From Opitutia bacterium UBA7876 (lineage in GTDB: Bacteria > Verrucomicrobiota > Verrucomicrobiia > Opitutales > Seribacteraceae): a stretch of 64,000 bases of DNA. Below, piece by piece: positions 9,501 through 15,977 of the stretch (position 1 is the stretch's first letter; the number at the start of each line of letters is the position of its first letter). Location of the stretch: the NCBI GenBank assembly GCA_002500665.1, contig DLRY01000021.1:19479-83478 (forward strand). The letters are read 5' to 3'. The position numbers were made by a program, and so were the translations under genes. The notes beneath the pieces are model-generated. The model was not told the DNA's origin. It worked only from the letters and a program-made list of their open reading frames with translations, and ran no database searches.

Positions 9501-9715
9501 AGGGTATTGCCGACAAGCCCGATGCGGGTTCCTTTCTCCAGCTTGAGGGGTAAGGTGGTCGTGATCGGTTCGGCCGCATCCGGGCGCTCGGCTCGGTTTG
9601 CGAACATTGCATACTTTTGGTAGTCTTCTTCTCCGCAAAGCAGGAAAGCGGGCATGAAAAAGTGCGTTAATAAAACAAATTTTAATGCGATCAGAATATA
9701 AATTCTTTGATTCAT
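6524..9715 (-). CDS. Secreted multidomain protein: SGNH-like / beta-propeller dehydrogenase / HEAT / cupredoxin
   Basis: A 1063-residue exported protein. After a signal segment (about 1-28), residues 55-290 resemble an SGNH hydrolase, but block I reads LVGNTLFDR where Gly-Asp-Ser is expected, so the catalytic Ser is missing; the late His block (GAHLNEKGY) is kept. Residues of about 370-760 form the propeller found in PVC membrane-bound dehydrogenases, with repeated DxDxDGKAD segments. HEAT-like helices follow (about 760-920). The last ~100 residues are a cupredoxin with His in TPHNLVLV and Cys/His/Met in YLCSFPGHWTIM. In related PVC proteins a CXXCH cytochrome often closes such an architecture; none is present here, so copper may replace heme as electron acceptor. 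The start codon directly abuts the upstream sulfatase stop. Confidence 0.8.
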   Translation of the reverse strand: MNQRIYILIALKFVLLTHFFMPAFLLCGEEDYQKYAMFANRAERPDAAEPITTTLPLKLEKGTRIGLVGNTLFDRMHEFGHLETLLQQAHPGKELVVRNLSWAADEVDLQPRPANFADGEQHLTAMQADLVLAAFGYNESFAGKEGLPAFRERLAKYLEGVKSKAYNGKTAARVVLISPIANENVNGVAAADRNNGNIKAYLEVMKQVAAEQKVGFVDAFTATEKGMASPGNDLTMNGAHLNEKGYQLFASTVFKQLFGKDAPKLDEKVREGVVEKNRQHFFRYRPLNTFYYTGGRNRSYGYLDFLPAMRNFDIMTANRDKRVHALAQGKKVPAEIDDSNVPEMPKTKQSRGANKWMSAKDERGAFKVDPRFEVTLFAGEEQFPDLACPIQMRWDSLGRLWVSCSTTYPHVYPGRAPDDKIVILEDLDKDGKADKCSVWAEGLNVPLSFEFGNGGVYVSEEPHMTFLKDTNGDGKADYRQTVLTGFGCEDSHHALHDFAWTPDGDLIFRESIFHHTQVETPYGPVRQQNSGWFAWEPKLHRLTAFGTHASTNPWGVTFDDWGQHVASYPIFASAHHALDPPYPEQHPRPSGMQAYSGVCGQEFIDFPNWPKDLQGSMVKVRYKSTNRVEILKWNEYDFGYEEQYVSDIIFSTNLSFIPVDLRYGPQGGMYVCDWYNPVKGHAQYSLRDERRDRKSGRIWRIFPKGAKPVQAPKIADASLNDLLDILKRREYRYRYWAKRELREMDPAKVSKALDRWVKALDPADPRFRHHQVEAMWAYRNVEQANLPLLRELLQCDNHNARAAAARQLRHWHGLAKDGDRLLASAGNDENGLVRMEAAIACSYVGSKEAFETLATLITKPNEKHLSYAINTSLGSAPMRKFWDPATVEKTHPEVHAFLFRKKIEKEKAEESKRDSKFDRQKNLLKVKVSCVKERMIYATEYMDKPNLGEYKVSPAGDIPAKPNQPIRIEFSNPDATPHNLVLVQPGSLEEVGLAANEMAKDPSAAKSGQFIPKSDKIIIHTKMLKQGETETLRFKAPRKPGVYPYLCSFPGHWTIMKGNLVVK

Positions 9716-11143
9716 TTATTCTTTTGAGTTTAGTCGTTCAGAGAGCGTTTTCTTAAGTTGCATAACCAAATTTGGCTGATCTTCGGCAAGGTTCTTGGTT
9801 TCGGCATCGGGGGTGCGATGGTCGTATAGTTCGAACGCACCGTCCTGATGACTAATCAAACGATGATTTCTCGTCCGAATCGTCGTCGTTCCTTTCTTGC
9901 CGTATGAAATTGCGGGATGGCCCTTCTCCTTCGGATTTCTGAGAATGGGCATCAGGGACCGGCCGTCGACATAGGCTGGAATCTTTAGTCCCGCCAACTC
10001 GCAAACCGTTGGAAATACGTCGAGGGTTTCCACAATGGAATGAGTGGGTTTGCCGGGTTGGGGGATTCTCGGATAGGAGATGATCAAGGGAGATCTGAGG
10101 GATTCCTCAAACAGGGCATGTTTTCCCCAAATCGCATGCTCGCCCAAATGCCAACCATGGTCCCCCCAAAGGATGATGATGGTGTCGTCGCGCAGTTTCA
10201 ATTGATCGAGCTTGTCGAGGATCCGTCCGACGAGGGCGTCGACATAGGTCACGCACCCCGCATAGTGGCGGCGCACTTCCAAAGCGAAATCGGCATCGGT
10301 GTTTGGGTTCCGCTTCCAGCGGTTGTATTTCATAAACTCGCCCGATCCATGCCAAGTGGTCTTGCCGGAAGGCTTCAAAGGATGAGGCGTGGGTGGTAAC
10401 TTTGCCTTTAGATACGGTTCCACATATTGCAAAGGAGCTCCGAAAGGGAGGTGTGGCCGGATGATGCCTACGGCAAGGAAGAACGGTTTTTTATCAGCTA
10501 GTTTGTCCAGTTCGTCGAGTTGGTGAAGGGCTTGTTTGGTAATAAGACCATCGGGATAGGCTGTGTCCGGACCGTCAAAGGCCTGGTATACGTCCATATT
10601 CTTGGCATTCTTGCGGATTTCCCCGTTCGCCAGTCCGTGCATCGCTCCCCTCGGGTGTTGCCATGGGCCGGCGGGCAAGAGGTGTCGGTCCCAGGATTCG
10701 GGCATCTCGGGTTTGTCGCTCTCGTTCCAGTTAGACCCTCCCCGTCCTCCGGGGTGATGTGATACTTTGCCAACTGATACGGAGAAGTAACCGTTTTTCC
10801 GGAACCAGGCGGGGAAGCTGGGATGCTCGATTTTCTGCGAACGAATGTACAGGGCGCCGTTGTGAGATGGTCCGTATTTCCCAGTCAAAAGAGTGTATCG
10901 GGAAGCTCCGCAGGTGGGCGCTTGAACGTAATGACGATGGAAGGGGCGACCCTGAGCGGCCAGTTTGTCAATGTTCGGGGATTTTATGTAGTTTGCCCCG
11001 AAGGAATTCAATTCCGGGCGCAAGTCATCCACGCAAATCAGGAGCACGTTGGGCTTACCCTCGAGAGCAAGACAACTGAGGCCCGTTACAAGGCTCAGAA
11101 GCGAAAGGATTGGAATAAGCGGCTTGAGAAGGGGTGGAAGCAC
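9716..11143 (-). CDS. Secreted iduronate-2-sulfatase-like sulfatase (CGASR)
   Basis: A 475-residue family S1 sulfatase, first gene of the five-gene minus-strand operon. The signal peptide covers about residues 1-27. Asp39/Asp40 in LLICVDDLRPEL and Cys78 in APTCGASRYTLLTGK are the metal and formylglycine positions. The VDDLRPELNSFG opening and HHPGGRGGSNWNES region match iduronate-2-sulfatase-like bacterial enzymes, which often act on other sugars. WGDHGWHLGEHAIWGKH supplies the second Asp/His pair. Its promoter should lie in the 111 bases before it, since the SHD1 gene ends at 11255 on the same strand and could also read through. Confidence 0.92.
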   Translation of the reverse strand: MLPPLLKPLIPILSLLSLVTGLSCLALEGKPNVLLICVDDLRPELNSFGANYIKSPNIDKLAAQGRPFHRHYVQAPTCGASRYTLLTGKYGPSHNGALYIRSQKIEHPSFPAWFRKNGYFSVSVGKVSHHPGGRGGSNWNESDKPEMPESWDRHLLPAGPWQHPRGAMHGLANGEIRKNAKNMDVYQAFDGPDTAYPDGLITKQALHQLDELDKLADKKPFFLAVGIIRPHLPFGAPLQYVEPYLKAKLPPTPHPLKPSGKTTWHGSGEFMKYNRWKRNPNTDADFALEVRRHYAGCVTYVDALVGRILDKLDQLKLRDDTIIILWGDHGWHLGEHAIWGKHALFEESLRSPLIISYPRIPQPGKPTHSIVETLDVFPTVCELAGLKIPAYVDGRSLMPILRNPKEKGHPAISYGKKGTTTIRTRNHRLISHQDGAFELYDHRTPDAETKNLAEDQPNLVMQLKKTLSERLNSKE

Positions 11144-11254
11144 CGAACAAGAAAAGGAAGAATTGCAAAGGTTTTCAACCCCAGAAGACTGTCCGTAGCC
11201 AAAAAAGTTTCACTCCGGGCCTGAAAGAGGCGTTTTTCCGGCCGAGCCCCTACC

Positions 11255-12055
11255 CTAGCGGTTGATCCGTACGGAGATGCCTCTGCCCCGGGAAGAGGTC
11301 CTGGCGGAGGTCGATAGACCGGCTCCGGAAACCCCGAGGCCCGAGACCCTGGCTCCACCTCTTCCGAATGGGTTGACGAAAACGGGGGCTGGTCCGCGGG
11401 GAACGACGAGGACCTGATTGTTGGCTTGGTTTTCGCCCAGGATCACTATCCTCTGCGGTTGTTGGTAGAGAATGGGGCCGGCTACCGTGGATACCCCGTA
11501 CAGGTTGCCTGAGGGAAGGTAGGTGACTCCGGTATTCGTAGTAACGGAGCGACCCGCTTGGAAGGCGATCCTCGCCTGCCAGTTGTCCTTGACCAAGTCG
11601 AAGGAGACTTGGGTCGCGTTGAAGCGATCGTAGGTTTGACCCAGCCGGTCGTATCCGTCTACCCAAGCGAGGAACGGGGTTGGGCCGTTGCCAATCGCGA
11701 TGGGAGGATGATTAGGGCCGTAAAGAATTGTCTGCCCGTATCCTACTCCGCCGGCGTTGAGAATCTTGAGAAACATCTGGAGGTGCCCGGGATACTCCCT
11801 GCCGACGTAAAGGTAGTTTTCCTTGGTTCCTTCCATCCATTTGCGGACGTAGGCCTGATCGCTCTCGCTGAAGGCCGTGATCTTGGAATGGAAGGGTCGC
11901 CCGTCCGACCGCTGGATACTGACGATCTGACTTTTCTCGTCGAAAGCGACCAAAGTCGCTTCAATCTTACGGACGCCATCCGAACTGGTGAAGACCCTCG
12001 ACCAGCTGGACGGGCAGACGCAAAGGCCGGCTAGGGCGAGCAGAAGAATCTTCAT
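11255..12055 (-). CDS. Secreted SHD1-domain protein of unknown function
   Basis: A 266-residue exported protein. A signal peptide (1-19) is followed at about residues 20-75 by an SHD1-like module: FTSSDGVRKIEATLVAFDE, then a basic dG-x-PF strand and SESDQAYVRKWME. This short beta domain is common in secreted planctomycete and verrucomicrobial proteins; in eukaryotic Sla1 it binds peptides, but the bacterial role is not established. The middle has a YGQTILYG/WVDGYDRLGQTYDRFN region I do not recognise. The C-terminal ~50 residues are Gly/Ser/Arg-rich and low complexity, ending in RGRGISVRINR. It is read on the same strand as the sulfatase operon and may be its first gene. Confidence 0.7.
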   Translation of the reverse strand: MKILLLALAGLCVCPSSWSRVFTSSDGVRKIEATLVAFDEKSQIVSIQRSDGRPFHSKITAFSESDQAYVRKWMEGTKENYLYVGREYPGHLQMFLKILNAGGVGYGQTILYGPNHPPIAIGNGPTPFLAWVDGYDRLGQTYDRFNATQVSFDLVKDNWQARIAFQAGRSVTTNTGVTYLPSGNLYGVSTVAGPILYQQPQRIVILGENQANNQVLVVPRGPAPVFVNPFGRGGARVSGLGVSGAGLSTSARTSSRGRGISVRINR

Positions 12056-12182
12056 AATGAACAGCTTAAGGGACGGTTTCCCCTGCCGTCAAATGCCAAG
12101 ACGGCTTTTTTGACTTGTCGAGCCGTCAACCCATGCATCCAATGATCCTCGATTCCAAACCCCTAGCATCTACCTTATCCGA
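12056..12182. promoter_or_regulatory. Divergent control region with alternating complementary blocks
   Basis: This gap separates the SHD1 gene (minus) from the sulfatase operon (plus). It contains four short blocks that alternate in complementarity: GGACGG (12071-12076), GCCGTC (12085-12090), GACGGC (12100-12105) and GCCGTC (12122-12127). Blocks 2 and 3 form a hairpin followed by six T; blocks 3 and 4 can instead pair as GACGGCT with AGCCGTC. A TTGACT at 12110-12115 could be a -35 box, but no good -10 follows at 16-18 bases. Confidence 0.4.
12085..12111 (+). terminator. Possible intrinsic terminator/attenuator upstream of sulfatase operon
   Basis: A 6-bp GC-rich stem (GCCGTC with GACGGC, 9-base loop) is followed at once by TTTTTT on the plus strand. 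No plus-strand gene ends upstream, so it would either attenuate a transcript starting before it or stop antisense transcription out of the SHD1 gene. The stem is short, hence moderate confidence. Confidence 0.35.
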
Positions 12183-13670
12183 ATGAAATCTTCATCCCTC
12201 ATCGTACTTGCCTTCGTTGCATCCTGTCTCGGCTTGGCAGCCGCGGATTTGCCTTTCGGCTCAAAACCAAACGTCATTCTCATGATTACCGACGACCAGG
12301 GGTACGGCCCGATAGGCAAGCATGGCAATCCATGGATCGAGACTCCCAACCTTGATAAGCTGCACGGCCAGAGCACCCGCTTCGAAAGGTTTTTGGTCAG
12401 CCCGACCTGTTCCCCTACGCGGGCCGCCCTCATGTCCGGCCGTCACCCGATGAAGAATGGAATTACCCATACCATTCTGGAGCGCGAACGGATGGCCCTC
12501 AGCACGGTGACTCTACCTCAGGTGCTGTCCAAAGCGGGTTACGTTTCGGGGATTTTCGGGAAGTGGCACTTGGGAGACGAGGAGCCCTACCAGCCCCATA
12601 AGCGCGGTTTTGACGAGGCTTTCATTCACGGGGCCGGAGGCATTGGGCAGGCCTACAAATGCTCTTGCGCCGATGCGCCCGGAAACAAGTATTTCAATCC
12701 GACTATTCGGCACAACGGGTCCTTCGTAAAAACCAAGGGCTATTGCACTGATTTGTTTTTTACGGCGGGGATGGGGTGGATCAAAAAGGTGAAGGATGAA
12801 GGAAAACCTTTCTTTGCCTATATTACGACCAATGCACCGCACGGTCCCTTCATCGCTCCGCCTGAAAACGCCAAGCGGTTCAAGGACCTTGGTTTTTCCG
12901 AAAGAGATGCTGGCTTTTATGGAATGATAGAGAACATCGACGAGAACATGGGAAGGCTTATGAACAAGCTCGATGAATGGGAACTGAGTAAGGACACCAT
13001 TCTGATCTTTATGTCCGACAATGGTTCGGTTGGAGGAATGGTACGAGAAGGAGCCAAGCTGGGAACCTCCAAGGACGGCAAGCCCATGCTGGCTTTCAAT
13101 GCCGGGATGAAGGGTGCCAAGGGCTCGCCCGACGAAGGCGGAGTTCGGGTACCTTTCTTCGTTCGTTGGCCGGGCAAATTTGCAGCCGGCAAGGCCGTGG
13201 AAAGGATTTCCGCCCACATCGACCTTCTTCCCACTTTGGCCGAGATCGCCGGGGTCACCGAATTGCCCGAGGGGCAAGTAGAGGGCCGAAGCTTAGTTCC
13301 TTTGCTGAAGAACCCGAAGGCCAAATGGAAGGATCGTCATCTTTTCACGCAGGTTGCCCGCTGGAGGACCGGTTCCGAGCCCACCGACCATATGTGGAGG
13401 GGTTTCGCGGTGCGCAACGCCCGTTACCGTTTGGTCGGGAACAATCTTTACGACATGAGGAAAGATCCGTCCCAAAAGACCGACGTTGCGTCCAAGCATC
13501 CCGAGATGGTCAAGTCCATGCGGGCTGCTTATGAGAAGTTTTGGAAGGAAACCCGCCCCCTCATGGTAAACGAGGACGTTCCCATGTCCCCCACCCGCCC
13601 CTATCACGTGCTGCACGCCAAGCAGTTGAAGGCCGGCGGTATTCCCTCCTGGCAACCACCCAAGCTCTAG
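12183..13670 (+). CDS. Secreted sulfatase, Cys-type (CSPTR), first gene of catabolic operon
   Basis: A 495-residue family S1 sulfatase. The signal peptide (1-21) ends near LGLAAA. ITDDQGYGPIGKHGN carries Asp37/Asp38, and Cys76 in SPTCSPTRAALMSGR is the formylglycine site. FGKWHLGDEEPYQPHKRGFDE and FMSDNGS are the expected later motifs. It contains a CSCADAPGN segment in the middle and an extra loop before GGVRVPFFVRWPG. The next gene begins 26 bases downstream, starting an operon of six genes on the plus strand. The operon context (isomerase, esterase, symporter, enolase-type enzyme) suggests that the desulfated sugar is imported and catabolised. Confidence 0.93.
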   Translation: MKSSSLIVLAFVASCLGLAAADLPFGSKPNVILMITDDQGYGPIGKHGNPWIETPNLDKLHGQSTRFERFLVSPTCSPTRAALMSGRHPMKNGITHTILERERMALSTVTLPQVLSKAGYVSGIFGKWHLGDEEPYQPHKRGFDEAFIHGAGGIGQAYKCSCADAPGNKYFNPTIRHNGSFVKTKGYCTDLFFTAGMGWIKKVKDEGKPFFAYITTNAPHGPFIAPPENAKRFKDLGFSERDAGFYGMIENIDENMGRLMNKLDEWELSKDTILIFMSDNGSVGGMVREGAKLGTSKDGKPMLAFNAGMKGAKGSPDEGGVRVPFFVRWPGKFAAGKAVERISAHIDLLPTLAEIAGVTELPEGQVEGRSLVPLLKNPKAKWKDRHLFTQVARWRTGSEPTDHMWRGFAVRNARYRLVGNNLYDMRKDPSQKTDVASKHPEMVKSMRAAYEKFWKETRPLMVNEDVPMSPTRPYHVLHAKQLKAGGIPSWQPPKL

Positions 13671-13696
13671 CGGTCACTGAAGGCAACGGATTCGAA

Positions 13697-14743
13697 ATGA
13701 GCGATTCTCCCAAGCTTGCCGCTCCCTGGGGGATGCCTGCCAAACGCATGACCCGGCGCTCCTCCTTCAAGTGGACGGCCTCGACGGCAGCCGGCGCCAT
13801 GGCCTCGGTAGCCGCTTCAAGCTCCGCCACCGGCGCCCTCTCCGGTTCGGACGAGCGACGCAGTTCCCCGAAGCGCTACAAGATGAAGAAGTCCATCAAC
13901 CAATGGGCCTTTCCCTACCCGGAACGAATGAACTTGCGGGAATGCATGCAACTGGCCAAGGACGCGGGTTTCGATGGGATTGAATTGAATTACGACCTGG
14001 ACAACGACCTTTCCCCCAAGAGCGGTGCCAAGGAATACCACGCAATCCGTAGGATGGCCGATGAGATAGGGATAGCGATTAGTGGCCTTTGCTCCTTTCT
14101 TTTCTGGCCTTACCCGTTGACCAGCAACGATCCCGAGGAAAGAAAAAGAGGCATGGAGTTGGCCGGCCTTATGACCAGGGCCGCCCATGACCTCGGAGTA
14201 GAGAATCTTTTGGTGGTGCCGGGAGCCGTCCACATGCCCTGGCGCGAAGACCATGACCCGACGCCCAACGATCTCTGCGCCAAGCGGGCCCGGGAGGCCA
14301 TCGGAAAGCTTCTTCCCTCTGCAGAAAAGCTGAAGGTAAAGCTCAACATGGAGAACATTTTCTTTAACGGGTTCCTGTTGTCGCCCGAGGAAATGAACGA
14401 TTTCGTCGATCCTTTCGGCAGCGAGTACCTGAACGTTCACTTCGACACCGGCAACATCATGATCTTTCAGTTCCCCGAGCATTGGATTCCCCAGCTCGGC
14501 AACCGCATCCAGAACGTCCACCTGAAGGAATTCTCAAAGAAAGGCACCGATTATTCCTTGGAATGCTTTCGTCCTCTTCTCGACGGCACCACCAACTGGC
14601 CGGCGGTGATCGAGGCCTTCGACCAGGCTGGATACGATGGTTACCTGACCTTCGAGTACTTTCATCCCTACCCTCATTACCCGGAAGCGCTCATTCATCA
14701 AACCGCCGATTCCCTCGACCGCATGCTCGGTCTACATTCCTGA
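13697..14743 (+). CDS. Tat-exported sugar phosphate isomerase/epimerase-like TIM barrel
   Basis: A xylose isomerase-like TIM barrel (AP endonuclease 2 superfamily) of 348 residues when started at the ATG at 13697; a longer frame from 13541 would overlap the sulfatase and lacks support. The N-terminus has MTRRSSFKWTASTAAGAMA, a twin-arginine signal, unusual for a sugar isomerase and implying a periplasmic or membrane-attached enzyme. Barrel motifs include AGFDGIELNYD, NMENIFFN (Glu metal ligand), NVHFDTGN (His/Asp), NVHLKEF and YLTFEYFHPY with the last Glu. The fold resembles hydroxypyruvate isomerase and 3-ketoglucoside epimerase-type proteins. The substrate is unknown; sugar isomerisation or 3-keto sugar chemistry are candidates. 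Confidence 0.8.
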   Translation: MSDSPKLAAPWGMPAKRMTRRSSFKWTASTAAGAMASVAASSSATGALSGSDERRSSPKRYKMKKSINQWAFPYPERMNLRECMQLAKDAGFDGIELNYDLDNDLSPKSGAKEYHAIRRMADEIGIAISGLCSFLFWPYPLTSNDPEERKRGMELAGLMTRAAHDLGVENLLVVPGAVHMPWREDHDPTPNDLCAKRAREAIGKLLPSAEKLKVKLNMENIFFNGFLLSPEEMNDFVDPFGSEYLNVHFDTGNIMIFQFPEHWIPQLGNRIQNVHLKEFSKKGTDYSLECFRPLLDGTTNWPAVIEAFDQAGYDGYLTFEYFHPYPHYPEALIHQTADSLDRMLGLHS

Positions 14744-14751
14744 GCCTAGCC

Positions 14752-15753
14752 ATGAACCGCCCCTTTTTCCTTCCCCTTTGCTTCATCCTCGCTGCCTCCG
14801 TTGCCAGCGCAAAGCTCAAGGTATTCGTGCTTGCCGGACAATCCAACATGCAGGGAGCTGGTCAGGTGGAGATGAAGGAAAACAGTAGCAACGGGGGTCA
14901 AGGCACCTTGGCTTATCTGGTCAAAAACGAAAAGACGGCCGAAAAGTACGCCCACTTGGTGAACGGGAAGGGCGAGTGGATCACCCGCCGCGACGTCTGG
15001 ATCCGCTATGACGACCGTAAGGATGGCTTGCGTCCCGGTTTCGGGTTCCGTACATCCAGCATTGGCCCAGAGCTAGGCTTCGGCACGGTGGTGGGAGATG
15101 CCCTCGACGAACCCGTTCTGCTCATCAAGACCTGCTGGGGAGGAAAGAACGTCATGGTCGATTTCCGCTCCCCTTCAAGGGGTATGCCGCCGGATGCCCT
15201 CATGGAGCGCATGTTGGCGGGAAGAAAAAAGCGTGAAGCGGGCGCCACTATGAAGGACGTGGAGGCCCAAGTCGGCTTTTACTATCGTGAGATGGTCCGC
15301 ATCGTTAACGAGACGCTCAAGGATCTCAAAAAGTATTACCCCGCCTATGACGGTCAAGGTTATGAGCTGGCCGGGGTCGGTTGGCACCAAGGCTGGAACG
15401 ACGGTGGCAGCATGGATTTCGTCCAGGCATACGAGGAAAACCTAAGCACCATCATCAAGGATCTCCGCAAGGAATGGAAGGTTCCAGACCTGCCCGTGGT
15501 GATTGGGGTCAGCGGCTTTGGCGGACGGAATCAATCAGTCGACCGACGCCTCGGCATCATTGCCGCCCAGCACGCGGTAGCCAACCGCCGCGAATTCAAG
15601 GGTTCCGTGGCGAGTGTGGAGACCCGGGACTTTTTTCGCCCGGCCGAACAATCACCTTCCCGGCAGGGCTACCATTGGAACGGCAATGCCGAGACCTTCT
15701 ACTTGATCGGTGAAGGGATGGGCCAAGCCATGGTAAGGCTCCTGAAAAAATGA
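14752..15753 (+). CDS. SASA-domain carbohydrate acetylesterase (CE6-like)
   Basis: A 333-residue secreted esterase. I use the ATG at 14752, 8 bases after the isomerase stop, because it starts a clean signal peptide (1-19, ending VASA). VFVLAGQSNMQG contains the nucleophile Ser31 of the SASA (sialate O-acetylesterase/DUF303) family. VGWHQGWNDGG is the conserved mid-motif, and GYHWNGNAETFYLIG near the C-terminus supplies the catalytic His. Family members remove O-acetyl groups from xylan or sialic acid; here the likely job is deacetylating a sulfated, acetylated glycan before uptake. The stop overlaps the next start as ATGA. Confidence 0.85.
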   Translation: MNRPFFLPLCFILAASVASAKLKVFVLAGQSNMQGAGQVEMKENSSNGGQGTLAYLVKNEKTAEKYAHLVNGKGEWITRRDVWIRYDDRKDGLRPGFGFRTSSIGPELGFGTVVGDALDEPVLLIKTCWGGKNVMVDFRSPSRGMPPDALMERMLAGRKKREAGATMKDVEAQVGFYYREMVRIVNETLKDLKKYYPAYDGQGYELAGVGWHQGWNDGGSMDFVQAYEENLSTIIKDLRKEWKVPDLPVVIGVSGFGGRNQSVDRRLGIIAAQHAVANRREFKGSVASVETRDFFRPAEQSPSRQGYHWNGNAETFYLIGEGMGQAMVRLLKK

Positions 15754-15977
15754 ACTCGTCCCGGATCCTCACCCTTCTTTTCGCCATCGCCACGCTGATG
15801 GGAACCGGGCCCGGGCTTTACCTCGTCGGTTCGCCCACTGAGGAAGGCCTGGCTCAAAGCTTGCTGGGCGTTCCCGCCCTCTACGCCTGGGTGGCCTTCT
15901 GGTTCCTCGTTCAGGCTGGGATTATCCTGATGGCTTCCCACAGGTTCTGGGTCCACCGGGACGAGCCCGCCCAATGA
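15750..15977 (+). CDS. Small two-helix membrane protein paired with symporter
   Basis: A 75-residue protein with two predicted membrane segments (about 6-27 and 44-63) and a charged C-terminus HRFWVHRDEPAQ. It overlaps the esterase stop (ATGA) and the symporter start (ATGA at 15974), so all three are translationally coupled. Small two-helix proteins of this kind are often encoded just before SSS-family symporters and may be accessory subunits; that role is inferred from position and topology, not from a recognised motif. Confidence 0.65.
   Translation: MNSSRILTLLFAIATLMGTGPGLYLVGSPTEEGLAQSLLGVPALYAWVAFWFLVQAGIILMASHRFWVHRDEPAQ

Noticed and set aside
10823..11224. A basic 133-codon plus-strand frame crossing the sulfatase start and its upstream gap
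   Set aside because: Mostly antisense to the signal peptide region of a real sulfatase; composition is Lys/Arg-rich by chance and the upstream gap serves as promoter region.
13541..13696. N-terminal extension of the isomerase-like gene into the sulfatase
   Set aside because: The extra 52 residues overlap coding sequence of the sulfatase and hide the Tat signal; the ATG at 13697 is better placed.
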